Under the pieces are notes generated by a model. That model was not told where the DNA came from. It saw only the letters and a list, made by a program, of their open reading frames with translations, and did not search any database. The translations under genes and the position numbers were made by a program. Shown here in pieces: positions 8,727 to 19,058 of a DNA stretch of 64,000 bases (its first letter is position 1; every line of letters starts with the position of its first letter). Location: assembly GCF_000934725.1 (NCBI RefSeq), contig NZ_JYNS01000012.1, positions 62,001 through 126,000 on the forward strand, given 5' to 3'. The stretch is from Methyloterricola oryzae (GTDB lineage Bacteria; Pseudomonadota; Gammaproteobacteria; Methylococcales; Methylococcaceae).

Positions 8727-9749
8727 TCAGGCCTTAAGCCGCGCGGCGCCCAGCCCGCAGGGCACCAGTTGCGCCAGGAATGACCGGGCGCTGGACGCCC
8801 AGCTGAAGCCGAGGGCATAGCGCCGACAGTCATCCGGATTCAGTGCCAGGGCCCCAAGGGCGGCCGCCTTCAGGTCCTCGTCCAATATCCCCACCTTTCC
8901 ACTGCGGACCACATCCAGCGGCCCTGGCACCGGCAGGGCCGCCACCGGGACGCCGCAGGCCAGGGCCTCCAGCATGGCCAGCCCGAAGGTGTCGGTGCGG
9001 CTGGGGAAGACCAGCACATCGGCAGCCGCCATGCAGCGCGCCAATTCCGCACCGCGCCGATAGCCCTGATACTGCGCTCCGGGAAAGCGTGCCTGCAATT
9101 CAGCGCGCTGCGGGCCATCGCCCACCACGAGCTTGCTGCCGGGCAGGTCCAGCCGCAGGAATCCCTCCACGTTCTTCTCCACCGCCAGCCGGCCCACGTA
9201 AAGGAAGACCGGGCGGGGCAAGCTCAACCAGGTCTTGTCGCCCGGCTTGAAAAGTTCCGTGTCAACGCCCAGGAGCCATAGGGCCGTACGCCGGAATCCG
9301 CGCGATTGCAGGATCTTGGCGAGAGACTCGCAGCCAACCAGAACCCGGGCGCTGCGCCGGTGGAACCAGCGCAGATAGGTGCGGCTGATCCATAGCGGAA
9401 AGCCTATGCGCAGTTTCAGATACTCGTCGAAGAAACTGTGGAACGAGCTGGTATAGGCCAAGCCGCGATGGCGGCAATAGCGCCGCGCCGCATAACCCAC
9501 CGGCCCTTCCGTCGCGATGTGGATGGCGTCGGGCCGGAAGGCTTCCAGCAGTGGACGCAGCCTCGGCCCGCACAGGAAGGACAGGCCTACGTCCGGGTAT
9601 CCGGGACAGGGCCAGGTGCGAAAGCGGTCCGGGCCGAAGATCTCCACCGCATGGCCCAGGCCTTCTAGCGCCTTCGCCAGGCTGGCCAGCGTCGTGACGA
9701 TGCCGTTCACCTGCGGGTGCCAGGCGTCGGTGATCAGGGCGATTCTCAT
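8727..9749 (-). CDS. Glycosyltransferase family 4 protein
   Basis: The 340-residue protein has the two Rossmann halves of GT-B enzymes. The N-terminal half starts MRIALITDAWHPQVNGIV, typical of GDP-mannose-dependent or sulfoquinovosyl-type GT4 enzymes, and includes HIATEGPVGYAAR and YTSSFHSFFDEY. The C-terminal half has FLYVGRLAVEKN, the donor-binding segment FPSRTDTFGLAMLEALACG with the E-x7-E pair, and a truncated tail. The likely job is transfer of a hexose to a lipid or glycan at the cytoplasmic face of the inner membrane; the donor is not certain. Its start is only 28 bases from the divergent transporter start. Confidence 0.9.
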   Translation of the reverse strand: MRIALITDAWHPQVNGIVTTLASLAKALEGLGHAVEIFGPDRFRTWPCPGYPDVGLSFLCGPRLRPLLEAFRPDAIHIATEGPVGYAARRYCRHRGLAYTSSFHSFFDEYLKLRIGFPLWISRTYLRWFHRRSARVLVGCESLAKILQSRGFRRTALWLLGVDTELFKPGDKTWLSLPRPVFLYVGRLAVEKNVEGFLRLDLPGSKLVVGDGPQRAELQARFPGAQYQGYRRGAELARCMAAADVLVFPSRTDTFGLAMLEALACGVPVAALPVPGPLDVVRSGKVGILDEDLKAAALGALALNPDDCRRYALGFSWASSARSFLAQLVPCGLGAARLKA

Positions 9750-9777
9750 GGGGTCCGACCTAGTTCAAAATGCCGCT

Positions 9778-11115
9778 ATGGAAAGACACCCCCTGCCCCG
9801 TGGCCTGATCATCGCCTACGCCCTGCCCCATCTGACTCATGCCGTCATCACCCTGCCCATGGCTTTGTTCATTCCGGCATTTTACGCCGAAGACATGGCC
9901 TTGCCCCTGGCGGGCGTGGGCGCCGCCATCGCCGCCTCGCGTGTGCTGGATCTGTTCGTCGATCCCATCATGGGCGTGCTCAGCGACCGCCTGCGCACAC
10001 GCTGGGGCCGGCGCAAGCCCTGGATCGCCCTGGGCACGCCACTGATGATGCTGGCCACCTGGGCGCTGTTCGTGCCGCCGCCGCAGGTGTCGCTGATCTA
10101 CGTGCTGGCCTGGTCCACCCTGCTGTTCCTGTCCTTCACCCTGGTGGACCTGCCCCACAAATCCTGGGGCGCGGAGTTGTCCACCGATTACCTGGAGCGG
10201 ACGCGGGTGGCAGCCTGGCGCGAGGGCTTCGGCGCCCTGGGGCAGGTGATCTTCCTCAGCGTCCTGTCGGTGATGAGTCTGCTGGGTCATGGCGGCAACC
10301 GGGAGCAATTGTGGGCGGTCGCCTGCTTGATCGTGTTCAGCCTGCCGCCACTGGTCAGCCTGTGCCTGGCCAAGGTGCCGGAATTTCCCGCCGAGGAACT
10401 GCCCCAGCCCGGCGTCTCGGGCTGGGAGGCGCTCAAGCTGGTGCTGCATAACCGGGCCTTCCTGCGCACCCTGGGCACCCTGATGTTGTTGGGTTCGGCG
10501 GTGATGATCCAGGCGACCTTGCACAAGCTGGTGCTGACCCATGTGGTGGGACGCGCGGACCTGTTTGCCCCGATGATCCTGCTGGAGCATCTAGCCTCCC
10601 TGGCGGCAGTGCCGGTCTGGCTGGCCATCGCGCGGCGCATCAACAAGCACCGCGCCGTGCTGCTGGCGGCCCTGTGGGTGGGGCTGTGGAGCCTGGGATT
10701 TCCCCTTGTAGGGTCGGGAGACGCAGCGTTCTACGTGACACTGATCATCCTGCGCGGCAGCAGTTTTGCCGCCATCTTCATGCTCTCCAACTCCATCGCG
10801 GCGGACGTGCTGGATCAGGACATCCTCGCCTCGGGCCGCCAGCGCACGGGGATGTTCTTCGCCCTCTGGGGCATCGCCGTCAAGCTGGCCGTAGCTCTGG
10901 GCGTGGTGCTGGCCACGGCCCTCCCCGCCGCCTTCGGCTTCGATCCCACCGCCGCCAGCCAGCCGCCGGAGGCCATCATCTGGCTGCTGCGCGTCTACGG
11001 TTGGCTGCCCTGCCTGGTTATCGCACTGGGCGTGCCTCTGATGTGGAACTTCCCCATCGACCACGCGCGCCAGCGCCAGTTGCGCGCCGAAATCGCCGCG
11101 CGGCGCAAGGGCTGA
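9778..11115 (+). CDS. MFS transporter of the glycoside-pentoside-hexuronide symporter type
   Basis: A 445-residue membrane protein with about 12 hydrophobic segments. The loop RTRWGRRKPWIALG after the second to third segment and the ELSTDYLERTRVAAWRE segment mark the GPH (MelB-like) family, sugar:cation symporters. An in-frame ATG at 9748 would add ten residues and would overlap the start codon of the divergent glycosyltransferase; neither start has a strong ribosome site, and I prefer 9778 because MERHPLPRGLIIAY resembles the usual N-terminus. Pairing with a divergent GT4 gene hints at sugar or glycoconjugate movement, but the substrate cannot be read. Confidence 0.88.
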   Translation: MERHPLPRGLIIAYALPHLTHAVITLPMALFIPAFYAEDMALPLAGVGAAIAASRVLDLFVDPIMGVLSDRLRTRWGRRKPWIALGTPLMMLATWALFVPPPQVSLIYVLAWSTLLFLSFTLVDLPHKSWGAELSTDYLERTRVAAWREGFGALGQVIFLSVLSVMSLLGHGGNREQLWAVACLIVFSLPPLVSLCLAKVPEFPAEELPQPGVSGWEALKLVLHNRAFLRTLGTLMLLGSAVMIQATLHKLVLTHVVGRADLFAPMILLEHLASLAAVPVWLAIARRINKHRAVLLAALWVGLWSLGFPLVGSGDAAFYVTLIILRGSSFAAIFMLSNSIAADVLDQDILASGRQRTGMFFALWGIAVKLAVALGVVLATALPAAFGFDPTAASQPPEAIIWLLRVYGWLPCLVIALGVPLMWNFPIDHARQRQLRAEIAARRKG

Positions 11116-11120
11116 GCGCC

Positions 11121-13253
11121 TCAGCGGGTCAAGGCCCGCACCGTGAAACGCACCTGGTCCTGGGGCTTGCCGCCGTCATCCAGCAGTTCCAGGGTGTGAG
11201 CGCCGGGGCGCGGCTGCCATTTGAAGACCGCTTGAGCGTCGGCCAGGCGCTGGCCGTCGAGTTGGAATGACCAGCCAGGCCGCCTCGGGCTGGCTGACAG
11301 CAGCAGCGCTTGATGCTCAACCGGAATATCCGGGTCCAGCGCGATAAGCACGCCGTCGGCCGGCGCCTCGATGCGGGCGCGGCGGGTGGCCGGGTCCGTC
11401 AGGCGCACCGTGGCGGTTTCCGTGCCGGCCAGGAACCATTCCTGGCGCGGCGGCTCCAGAGCCGGCTCGAAGCGCAGCACCTGGCGCTGCAGCCCGTCCG
11501 GTATAGCCGGTCCCTCGCCCGCGGCGCCGTCGTCGAGCGCCGCCATGATTTCCGCCCAGGCGGGCGCCGCGCCGCTGACGCCGGACACCTCGCGCATGGA
11601 ATCGCCCTCGAAGTTGCCCACCCAGACGCCCACGGTGTAGCGGCGGTTGAAGCCGATGCACCAGTTGTCGCGCATGTCCTTGCTGGTGCCGGTTTTGACA
11701 GCGGCCCAGAAGCGCCCGGCCAGCGGATTGGCCAGGCCGAAGGTCAGGGCGCGGCTGCTGCGGTCGGCCAGGATGTCCGCGATGATGTAGGCCGCCGCCG
11801 GGTCGAGGACCCTCCGGCCAGGCTCCTCCGCCTCGTCCGGAAGCACCCGTAGCGGCCTGAGCATGCCCTCCAGGGCCAGCGATCGGTAGGCCTGCACCTG
11901 CTCCCAGAGGCTCACCTCCGCCGAACCCAGCGCCAGAGAGTAACCGTAATACTCGCCGCTGCGCTGGATGCCCGCGTAACCGTGTTCCCGCAACCGCTCG
12001 CGGAAGCGCTCCACGCCCACTAGCATCAGGGTGCGCACGGCAGGAATGTTCAGCGAACCGGCCAGGGCACTGCGCACGCTCACCAGCCCCTTGAACTCCC
12101 GGTCGTAGTTCTGCGGGATGTACAGCCCCGAAGCGGTTTTGAGATTGAGGGGCGCGTCATCCAGCAGGGAAGCCGCGGTGAGATAGCGCTTCTCCAGCGC
12201 CAGGCCGTAGAGAAACGGCTTGAGGGTGGAGCCCGCCTGGCGCGGTGCGCGCACGCCGTCCACCTGGGAGCGGGATGCGGAACCCGCCGAACCCACATAG
12301 ACGAGAACGTCGCCGGTGGCGTTGTCCACCACCAGAGCCGCGCCGTCGCGCACATTGCTGTTCGCCAAGCCCTGCAACTGCCCGCGCAGGATCTGCAGCA
12401 CACGCCGCTGCAGCCCCCCATCCATGGTGCTCTGCACCGACTGCCCCGGTTCGCGCAGCAGGCGGCGGGCCAGGTGGGGCGCGAGATGAGGAGATGGAGC
12501 GGCCAGGGCTTCGCGCTCCAGGGCCCCGGCCGCCTTCTGCGTCAGCGCGGCGCAGTCCGGCGACTGGCCCAAGGCATGGCCCAGGGCGCAGGCGCGCCGC
12601 GCCAGCGCGGGCGCGGCGGCGTTGGGTGCCCGTAGCATGGCGGCCAGCAGCAAACCCTGATCCGGCCCCAGGCCGGAGGGATGGGTGGCGAACAGCGCCG
12701 CCGAAGCGGCGGCGACACCCTGCAATTCGCCCCGAAACCCCGCCAGATTCAGGTAGGCTTCGAAGATCTGGTCCTTGCCCCAACGCTGCTCCAGTTCCAG
12801 CGCCGCCTGGATCTGGCGCCATTTCTGCGCCAGGCTGCGGCGCCCGGATGCGGGCCTGAGGGCCGGGTCGAGCAGGGATGCCAGTTGCATGCTGAGGGTG
12901 CTGGCGCCGCGCAATCGTCCTTCCCCGGCTCCGCCCAACACCGCACTGGCCAAGGCCCGCCAGTCCACGCCCCGATGCTGGTAGAAGCGCCGGTCCTCCG
13001 CCGACACCACAGCCTGCCTCAAGGCCTGCGAGACTCCGGACAGCGGCGTCCAGGCCAGCCGCCGCACGCTGAAATCCATGCGCTGCGCCTGCAAGGGCTC
13101 ACCGCTGCGATCCAGCAGGGTGGCATCGGAAGGACGCCAGCCCTGCTTCACCGCCTGGAAATCCGGCAGGCTGCTCGCCGCCGCGCTGAACCCGAGCAGG
13201 GTGAGCGACAGCAGCCAGCACTGCAATCGGCCCGAGGCCGCGGTGAAACTCAA
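11121..13253 (-). CDS. pbpC: Penicillin-binding protein 1C
   Basis: A bifunctional peptidoglycan synthase of 710 residues. After an N-terminal hydrophobic anchor come the GT51 transglycosylase domain (catalytic Glu near 83 in SAEDRRFYQHRG, then RGASTLSMQLASLL), the transpeptidase domain with GSTLKPF (active Ser near 340), SLN in AGSLNIPAVR and KTG in AVKTGTSKD (near 519), and the C-terminal BiPBP_C domain. I place the start at a TTG (13253) that overlaps the stop of the alpha-2-macroglobulin gene as TTGA, because the hydrophobic anchor begins just after it; no ATG is available. The pairing with a bacterial alpha-2-macroglobulin is a well-known conserved unit, thought to join wall repair to protease defence. 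Confidence 0.93.
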   Translation of the reverse strand: MSFTAASGRLQCWLLSLTLLGFSAAASSLPDFQAVKQGWRPSDATLLDRSGEPLQAQRMDFSVRRLAWTPLSGVSQALRQAVVSAEDRRFYQHRGVDWRALASAVLGGAGEGRLRGASTLSMQLASLLDPALRPASGRRSLAQKWRQIQAALELEQRWGKDQIFEAYLNLAGFRGELQGVAAASAALFATHPSGLGPDQGLLLAAMLRAPNAAAPALARRACALGHALGQSPDCAALTQKAAGALEREALAAPSPHLAPHLARRLLREPGQSVQSTMDGGLQRRVLQILRGQLQGLANSNVRDGAALVVDNATGDVLVYVGSAGSASRSQVDGVRAPRQAGSTLKPFLYGLALEKRYLTAASLLDDAPLNLKTASGLYIPQNYDREFKGLVSVRSALAGSLNIPAVRTLMLVGVERFRERLREHGYAGIQRSGEYYGYSLALGSAEVSLWEQVQAYRSLALEGMLRPLRVLPDEAEEPGRRVLDPAAAYIIADILADRSSRALTFGLANPLAGRFWAAVKTGTSKDMRDNWCIGFNRRYTVGVWVGNFEGDSMREVSGVSGAAPAWAEIMAALDDGAAGEGPAIPDGLQRQVLRFEPALEPPRQEWFLAGTETATVRLTDPATRRARIEAPADGVLIALDPDIPVEHQALLLSASPRRPGWSFQLDGQRLADAQAVFKWQPRPGAHTLELLDDGGKPQDQVRFTVRALTR

Positions 13254-16200
13254 GGCGCGTCCCCGATCTCCAGCGCGGCGTTGGGCAGTTCCCCGAACAT
13301 TTCCGGCGCGTACAAGGCTTCCACCCGGGTAGGCGGCAGTTCGAAGCGGCCGGGGTTGTTGAAGCGCACGGTGTATTCCAGCGTCCACTTCCCTTTCGGC
13401 ACAAAGTCGTAATAGGCCCGCAGCGCATCGAAGCGCCTCTCCTGGAACACCGGCGACACCCAGCCTTCCTGGCGCTCGCCCGCCGTCAGCAGGCTGGAAT
13501 CGCCTCCCAGCCCGGAACCCAGGATGCTGGCCCCGGCCGGGATGGGATCGTCCACCACCACCCAGGTCATGTCCGTCTGCGCATCCAGTTCCAGCCGCAC
13601 GCGGGCCACATCGCCCCGGCTCCACACTCCGGGCTGGGCCTGTTCCACCCGGGTCACGCTGCGCTGGATGCTGTAACCGGTGAACAGCGGCTGCTTGAGG
13701 GGAATGGCCGCCCGCGACTGGATCAGCGCCCAGGGCTTGCCGGCGCCGTTGTGGGTCAGCTTGAGCTCCCCCGCTCCCGTCTCTGGCCACGGCAGGTTCA
13801 AGGCCGAATGCTGCGCGGTCTCGCTCCATTCCATCCCCTTGCTCGCTTCGCCGAGGCTGGCTTCCGTGTACCCGGTTACCTCCTGGGCTTCGAAGCGGCG
13901 GCTGAACTGATTCAGCGCAACCGTACCCCAGGCATTGGCCGGCGTGGTGAGCCAGTGGCCGGCCTGTTGCCGGCCGATGGCGCCAGTCACCAGGCGCGGC
14001 AGATCCTCGCGCCAGGACGGCAGATCCAGCAGGGTCAGGATGGCGCGGACGGCATTCTCGTCCGCGGAGACCATCAGCCACCATAGGGCGTCGCTGGCCT
14101 CGCTGGAGAAACCCAGGGTGGTGCCCTGCAGGTTGAGGCGGGACCTGAGCAGTTGCTGCGCCTCCTGCAGGCGCGCCGCCGATTGCGGCAATGCCGGCAG
14201 GTGCTGGAGTATCTCGATCCAGTCCAACAGGGCGGAAGTCGGCCAGTTCTGCGGATCCAGATTCAGGGAAGCCAGCATCTCGGCCTTGGCCTCCCCGTAG
14301 AGGGCCAGGGTCCGAACCGCCGCCAGCTTGCGCAGAACCAGGTCCGCCACGGGCAAGGCGGATGGGCGCAGCAGCTGGCCGCCAACGAAGCTCCGCAACC
14401 CGTCCAGCGCCTGGCGCTGCAGTTCAGACGGCAGTTCCCGACCGGACGCCTTGGCGATGGCCAAGACATAGGCCGTAAGCACGTCGCTGCCCTGCAGCTT
14501 GTCGCTGGCGAAATAGCGGAACAGGCCATCGCGGTCGACATAGGCCGGCAATTCGCGCTGGATACCCGACCACAGGCCGTCGTCGCCCAGGGCGACGGCG
14601 CGCGATACCCGCTGCTCCAGGCAGGCATAGGGGTAGCGGGTCATGTACTCGATCACCCCACCCAAACCGTCTCCCAAGCGGGCGCGCAGGGACACCCGCA
14701 CGTCACCGCGTCCCGGCACGGCATCCTGAGGCCTGGCCACCGGCACATCGACCAGCTTGTCCACCTGCTGCAGGGTGGCCTGGAACACCCGCGTTGGCAC
14801 GGCCGCGATTACCTCCTGACTGGATTTCATGCGGTCGCGGGCTGAACCGTCGCTGGCTTCCGCCGACACATCCCACTCCAGCCGCCGGGCTTCGGCCGGC
14901 ACGTCGATGTCCCAGGCCAGGTCCCGCGCCTGCCCGGCCTCCAGTTCCAGTTGCAGGGGCGGCAGCTCACGGCCTGCCGCAGCGTTGCCCGACTCCGGGG
15001 CCTGCGACGCCGTGGGCGACGCCTCAAGACCCGCGACATGCGCGCCCACCTTCAGGGCCAGCTTGCGTTGGGAGGCGTTGCGCAGGGTGAAGATGGCCTT
15101 GAAGCGGTCGCCTTCCCGCACAACCGGCGGCAGTCCGGCATGCAGCATGAGGTCCTGGGTGCTGCGGATACTGGCCTCGCCGCGCCCGAAATGGTCGAGC
15201 CCGGCACTGGCGACCGCCGCCAGACGGAAGCTGCTCAGGGAATCGTTGAGCGGCACCTCCAACTCCGCCTCGCCATTGGCGTCCAGTGGCAGGCGGCCAC
15301 GCCACAACAGCAAGGTGTCGAACAGCTCGCGCGCCGCCTGATGTCCGCCGCCGCCGCCATGGGGTATGGCCTTGCGCCCGTAATGGCGCTTGCCCACCAC
15401 CTGCATCTGCGCCGTGGCGGTGTGCACCTCGATGCCGCGCTGCCCCATCATATGCTCCAGTAGCCGCCAGGACTCGTTGGGCTTCAGTTCCAGCAGCCCT
15501 TCATCCACCGCGGCCACCGCCACTTCGGCCTCCGGCGGCAGCGGCTGCCCGTTGGCCGCCTTTACAGAGAGCCTGACCTTGGCTTTGTCGCGCACCTTGT
15601 AGACCTCCCGGTCCGGATGCACCTGCACGTCCAGCCGGTAGGGCGACCAGCCGACATCGATACCCGCCAGGCCCAACCGGTAGGCCGGTTTGTTGAGGTC
15701 CACCAGGGCGGTTTCCGATACCCGGCGCTCCGCCAGCCCAAGCCGCTCGGCCAATGCCCGAAACCAGCCGAGGTGTTCCTCCACCCGGCCGCGCAGGGCC
15801 AGCACCGAGACATAGACGTTGGGTGCGTAATAGTCCTTGATGGGCAGCCGCAGCACCGGCTGCTTGCCGGAAAGGCGGGTCACGAAGGCATCCAGCACCC
15901 CTTCCCGCTCCACCGTGACCAGGGCCGTCGCCTCGCGAAAGGGCATGCGCACTTGAAACTGCGCCTCGGCGCCCGGTTCGTAGGCTTTCTGCTCGGGCAG
16001 CAGGTCCATGCGGTCGCTGGGCCCGCCGCTGAACCACCACTCGTCCCCACCCGCCACCCAAACTTCCTGGGTCGCGATGGCGGTGTTTCCCTGGGCATCC
16101 CGGGTTGCGGCGCGCAGCACCACCTCGCCGGAAATGCCGGGCTTGATATCGCAGGCGACGATGCCGTGGGCGTCCGTATTGCCGCGGCAGGATTGCGGCA

Positions 16201-19015
16201 GGCGCTTGATCTCGGTCTTGTCCTCATAGGCGTAAAAGCCACCGATCAAGCGCTTGCGATAGGAATAGGTGATCTTCTGGAACAGTTCCACCTGGACCGC
16301 CTGGGCCTGCAGCGGCTGGCCGCTGAGGTCCAGGGCCGCCACCTGGAAGCGCAGCTGCTCGGCGTTGGCCACCCAGCCATCGGGCTTCAACCCCAAGCTA
16401 AGGCTGGCGGGCCACAGCGGGATGCGCTGCGCCACGGTCATGCGCTCGCCGTTGGCATCCTGGAATTCCAGCTCCGCCAATAACTCGCGGGCCCCGTCCG
16501 GTACCGGCAGGTCCTTGACGGTGTAACGGGCCGCCCCCGCCTTGTCCAGGGTGAGCGCCACGGTCTGCACGGGGCTGCGTCCCGAGTCGTCGCGCTCTTC
16601 CTGAAATCCCTCGTGAACTTCCGCGCCGCCGAAACTGAAATCCTCATAGCCCTTGAAACTCAGGGTTTTGGGCTCCGTCTGGGTGCGCAGTTTGACAGGC
16701 GCGCCGCTGGCACCGCCGCCGCTGAGATAGCTCACGAACAGGTCCAACGTCGCGTCGCGGGCATTGACCAGGAAGGGCTGTGAGGGCTGGATCACCCCTT
16801 TCATGCTGGGCACGCGGAACTGCTCGACCCGGAAGCCGCCACCTTCCCCCCACCAGTTCTCGCCCCGGTACCAGCTCACCTCGTAGGTTCCCAGCTTGGC
16901 CTCGCGCGGTATGGCCCAGCTCGATTCGGCGATGCCGCGGGCATCGAAGGCCAGGGGCAGTTCGTACTTGTCACCGCTGCCGCTGTGGCGCACTTCCAAT
17001 CGATCCGGCAGGGCTTCGGCGGGCAGGGCGAAACCCGACCCGGTACGCTGGCGGGCATAGTGCTTCATGGACACGGTTTCCCCGGCGCGGAACAGGGTGC
17101 GGTCGAACACGGTATGCGCCACCTTGGCCTGATAGGCGCTGCCCTCGCTCAGCTTGAAATCGCCGGGCTGCAGGCCCTTGTTCCAGGCCGAGACGGTAAA
17201 GCCCAGATCGCCGGCTTTGCGCGCGCTGACGAACAGCGGGTGAGCGTCGTTCCAGTCGGCGCACTCTTGCGAGCCGTTGGGTGCCGGCAGATTGCCGCCT
17301 TCAATTCGGGCGAGGCCGTCGGCATCGGTCTGGCCCCGCCAGACCTCCGCGCCGCTGCAGAAATCGCTGACGCGAATCTCGGCCTGCGCCACCGGCTGTG
17401 CCTGGTCCAGGGTGCTCACCCAGATGAGGGAGGATTCGCGGCCCCATTTCAGATGCACCGCCATATTGGTGACCAGAGCCGAGGTGGCCACATAACGCGG
17501 CCGGGTCTCGCCCAACAGCGCCGCGCCCAGTTTGGGACTGGCCAGTTCCACCACATAGAAGCCGGGATCCTTCAGGGGAATCCCGACCACTTCGAATTCC
17601 TTCCCGCCACCAGGCTTGGGCACCTCGATGGTCTGCGCCGGATCGCCGGCGGCAAACACCGATTCGCTGCCCGTCAGGTTGCGCCAGCGCAAGTCGCCAT
17701 TGGGCAGCGTCTCGGACTCCATGCGCGTCTTGCCCGCCTCGGCCACTTTTTTCATCCAGCGCATGATGTCCTGGTCGTCCTGATCCTGGCGCTGAACCTT
17801 GCCGGGAATGGCCGGCCCAGAAGCCGGGGCCTGCTTACCCGCCACCGGCGCCTCCAGATTGCGCAAGGTGACCGGCAGCACGCCGCCTTCCTTCAGTTCC
17901 AGAATGCCGAACTCGCCGGAAAACTTGGCCAGCGGCGGCAACTCGTCGGTCTCCACCGCCAGCGGGAAGCTGGAGGCATTTTCCAGGGGCCGGCCGGCAT
18001 CGTCGGTCAGACCCTCGGGAATGACGATGGTAAAGCGCTCTTTCTCCGGGAATGGCCCCTTGAAGGTGATGCGGTCCACCACCGGCGTCTTGCTGGAATC
18101 CACCGGCTCGGCGGGATAATCCTTGCCCTGGGTGCCGGCCAGATGGATGGTCCAGGCCTTGTCGGCCGGGATCGGGGCGCTGAAGCGCAGCGTCATGGGC
18201 AGCAAGGGCACGCACTGGGCATTGGCGTTGACGCGTTCGCACTGGAAACTGGCGGTGAAGGCGGGGCGGGTCTTGAAGCTCAACACCTGATCATTGTCGG
18301 TGACGATGCCGGCGGCCGAAGCGATACCTGCGCCCCACACCAGCCGGACCTCGGTGTCCGGCGGAAAATTACGGCGGCAGCGCAGGGCCAGCAAGCGGTC
18401 CTCGCCCCCGGCCTCATCGAAGAACCAGTCGTTATCCTGACGAAACTGCGCCGACAGCAAGGCGGCGCGCGCATCGCCCAGCAGGGGTTCCACCTCGATG
18501 CGCTCGGCGATCCCTTCCACCTCGCAGCGCGCTCCGCGCCGCACCGATTCCGGATCCGGCGGCGCGTCCAGCCGCAGCACGAAGGCCTGGGCCTCGTCGA
18601 TGCCGCTGGCGCCCTCCGAAGGCAGGCTACCTAGGATCGATGGCCCGCCGGTGTCAAAAAGGTAGGGCCCCGGATCGCTGACGGGATGGCCCGCCAGATC
18701 CCTGAGACCGGGCTGCAAGAGGAACTCGCAGCGCAAGCCCGCCGGCAGGTCGGCGGCGAAATCGAAGACCCAGCTGCGTTCGTCCACCCAGCGTCCGCTG
18801 CCTGACGCGGGGCACCGGCGGCTGAAGGGGTCGGTCAGGCGCGGATCGCCAAAACGCACCATGGCCTCGCTGAACCGCGCCTGCACCTGGCGCACGCCCT
18901 TGACGCTGCCTTGCGGCGTGAACAGCTCCACTTTGGTCGTCGCGCTGGGCGGGGCGGTCTTGGCCTCGGCCGCGGTGAATAGCATGAAGGTTAGGAAATA
19001 CAGCAGGAAGCGCAT
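13250..19015 (-). CDS. Bacterial alpha-2-macroglobulin with intact thioester
   Basis: A 1921-residue periplasmic protease trap. The N-terminus is a Sec signal peptide (MRFLLYFLTFMLFTAAEA) with no lipobox Cys, unlike the lipid-anchored E. coli YfhM. The MG-type beta domains follow, then the thioester motif CLEQ near residue 1463 inside YPYACLEQRVSRA, the helical thioester domain and a C-terminal receptor-like domain. A peptidase cutting the bait region would expose the thioester and become covalently trapped. The protein is somewhat longer than E. coli ECAM (about 1650). AAGGA precedes the ATG. It is translated together with PBP1C through a 4-base overlap, so both should be made in fixed proportion and act at the cell wall. 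Confidence 0.95.
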   Translation of the reverse strand: MRFLLYFLTFMLFTAAEAKTAPPSATTKVELFTPQGSVKGVRQVQARFSEAMVRFGDPRLTDPFSRRCPASGSGRWVDERSWVFDFAADLPAGLRCEFLLQPGLRDLAGHPVSDPGPYLFDTGGPSILGSLPSEGASGIDEAQAFVLRLDAPPDPESVRRGARCEVEGIAERIEVEPLLGDARAALLSAQFRQDNDWFFDEAGGEDRLLALRCRRNFPPDTEVRLVWGAGIASAAGIVTDNDQVLSFKTRPAFTASFQCERVNANAQCVPLLPMTLRFSAPIPADKAWTIHLAGTQGKDYPAEPVDSSKTPVVDRITFKGPFPEKERFTIVIPEGLTDDAGRPLENASSFPLAVETDELPPLAKFSGEFGILELKEGGVLPVTLRNLEAPVAGKQAPASGPAIPGKVQRQDQDDQDIMRWMKKVAEAGKTRMESETLPNGDLRWRNLTGSESVFAAGDPAQTIEVPKPGGGKEFEVVGIPLKDPGFYVVELASPKLGAALLGETRPRYVATSALVTNMAVHLKWGRESSLIWVSTLDQAQPVAQAEIRVSDFCSGAEVWRGQTDADGLARIEGGNLPAPNGSQECADWNDAHPLFVSARKAGDLGFTVSAWNKGLQPGDFKLSEGSAYQAKVAHTVFDRTLFRAGETVSMKHYARQRTGSGFALPAEALPDRLEVRHSGSGDKYELPLAFDARGIAESSWAIPREAKLGTYEVSWYRGENWWGEGGGFRVEQFRVPSMKGVIQPSQPFLVNARDATLDLFVSYLSGGGASGAPVKLRTQTEPKTLSFKGYEDFSFGGAEVHEGFQEERDDSGRSPVQTVALTLDKAGAARYTVKDLPVPDGARELLAELEFQDANGERMTVAQRIPLWPASLSLGLKPDGWVANAEQLRFQVAALDLSGQPLQAQAVQVELFQKITYSYRKRLIGGFYAYEDKTEIKRLPQSCRGNTDAHGIVACDIKPGISGEVVLRAATRDAQGNTAIATQEVWVAGGDEWWFSGGPSDRMDLLPEQKAYEPGAEAQFQVRMPFREATALVTVEREGVLDAFVTRLSGKQPVLRLPIKDYYAPNVYVSVLALRGRVEEHLGWFRALAERLGLAERRVSETALVDLNKPAYRLGLAGIDVGWSPYRLDVQVHPDREVYKVRDKAKVRLSVKAANGQPLPPEAEVAVAAVDEGLLELKPNESWRLLEHMMGQRGIEVHTATAQMQVVGKRHYGRKAIPHGGGGGHQAARELFDTLLLWRGRLPLDANGEAELEVPLNDSLSSFRLAAVASAGLDHFGRGEASIRSTQDLMLHAGLPPVVREGDRFKAIFTLRNASQRKLALKVGAHVAGLEASPTASQAPESGNAAAGRELPPLQLELEAGQARDLAWDIDVPAEARRLEWDVSAEASDGSARDRMKSSQEVIAAVPTRVFQATLQQVDKLVDVPVARPQDAVPGRGDVRVSLRARLGDGLGGVIEYMTRYPYACLEQRVSRAVALGDDGLWSGIQRELPAYVDRDGLFRYFASDKLQGSDVLTAYVLAIAKASGRELPSELQRQALDGLRSFVGGQLLRPSALPVADLVLRKLAAVRTLALYGEAKAEMLASLNLDPQNWPTSALLDWIEILQHLPALPQSAARLQEAQQLLRSRLNLQGTTLGFSSEASDALWWLMVSADENAVRAILTLLDLPSWREDLPRLVTGAIGRQQAGHWLTTPANAWGTVALNQFSRRFEAQEVTGYTEASLGEASKGMEWSETAQHSALNLPWPETGAGELKLTHNGAGKPWALIQSRAAIPLKQPLFTGYSIQRSVTRVEQAQPGVWSRGDVARVRLELDAQTDMTWVVVDDPIPAGASILGSGLGGDSSLLTAGERQEGWVSPVFQERRFDALRAYYDFVPKGKWTLEYTVRFNNPGRFELPPTRVEALYAPEMFGELPNAALEIGDAP

Positions 19016-19058
19016 GGGGTCCTTGACTCCGTGTTGAATGGCCTGCCTGGGTCGCAGC

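Noticed and set aside
9760-11064. Minus-strand frames opposite the GPH transporter
   Set aside because: They are His/Gln-rich mirror images of a coding strand with clear membrane segments and MFS motifs.
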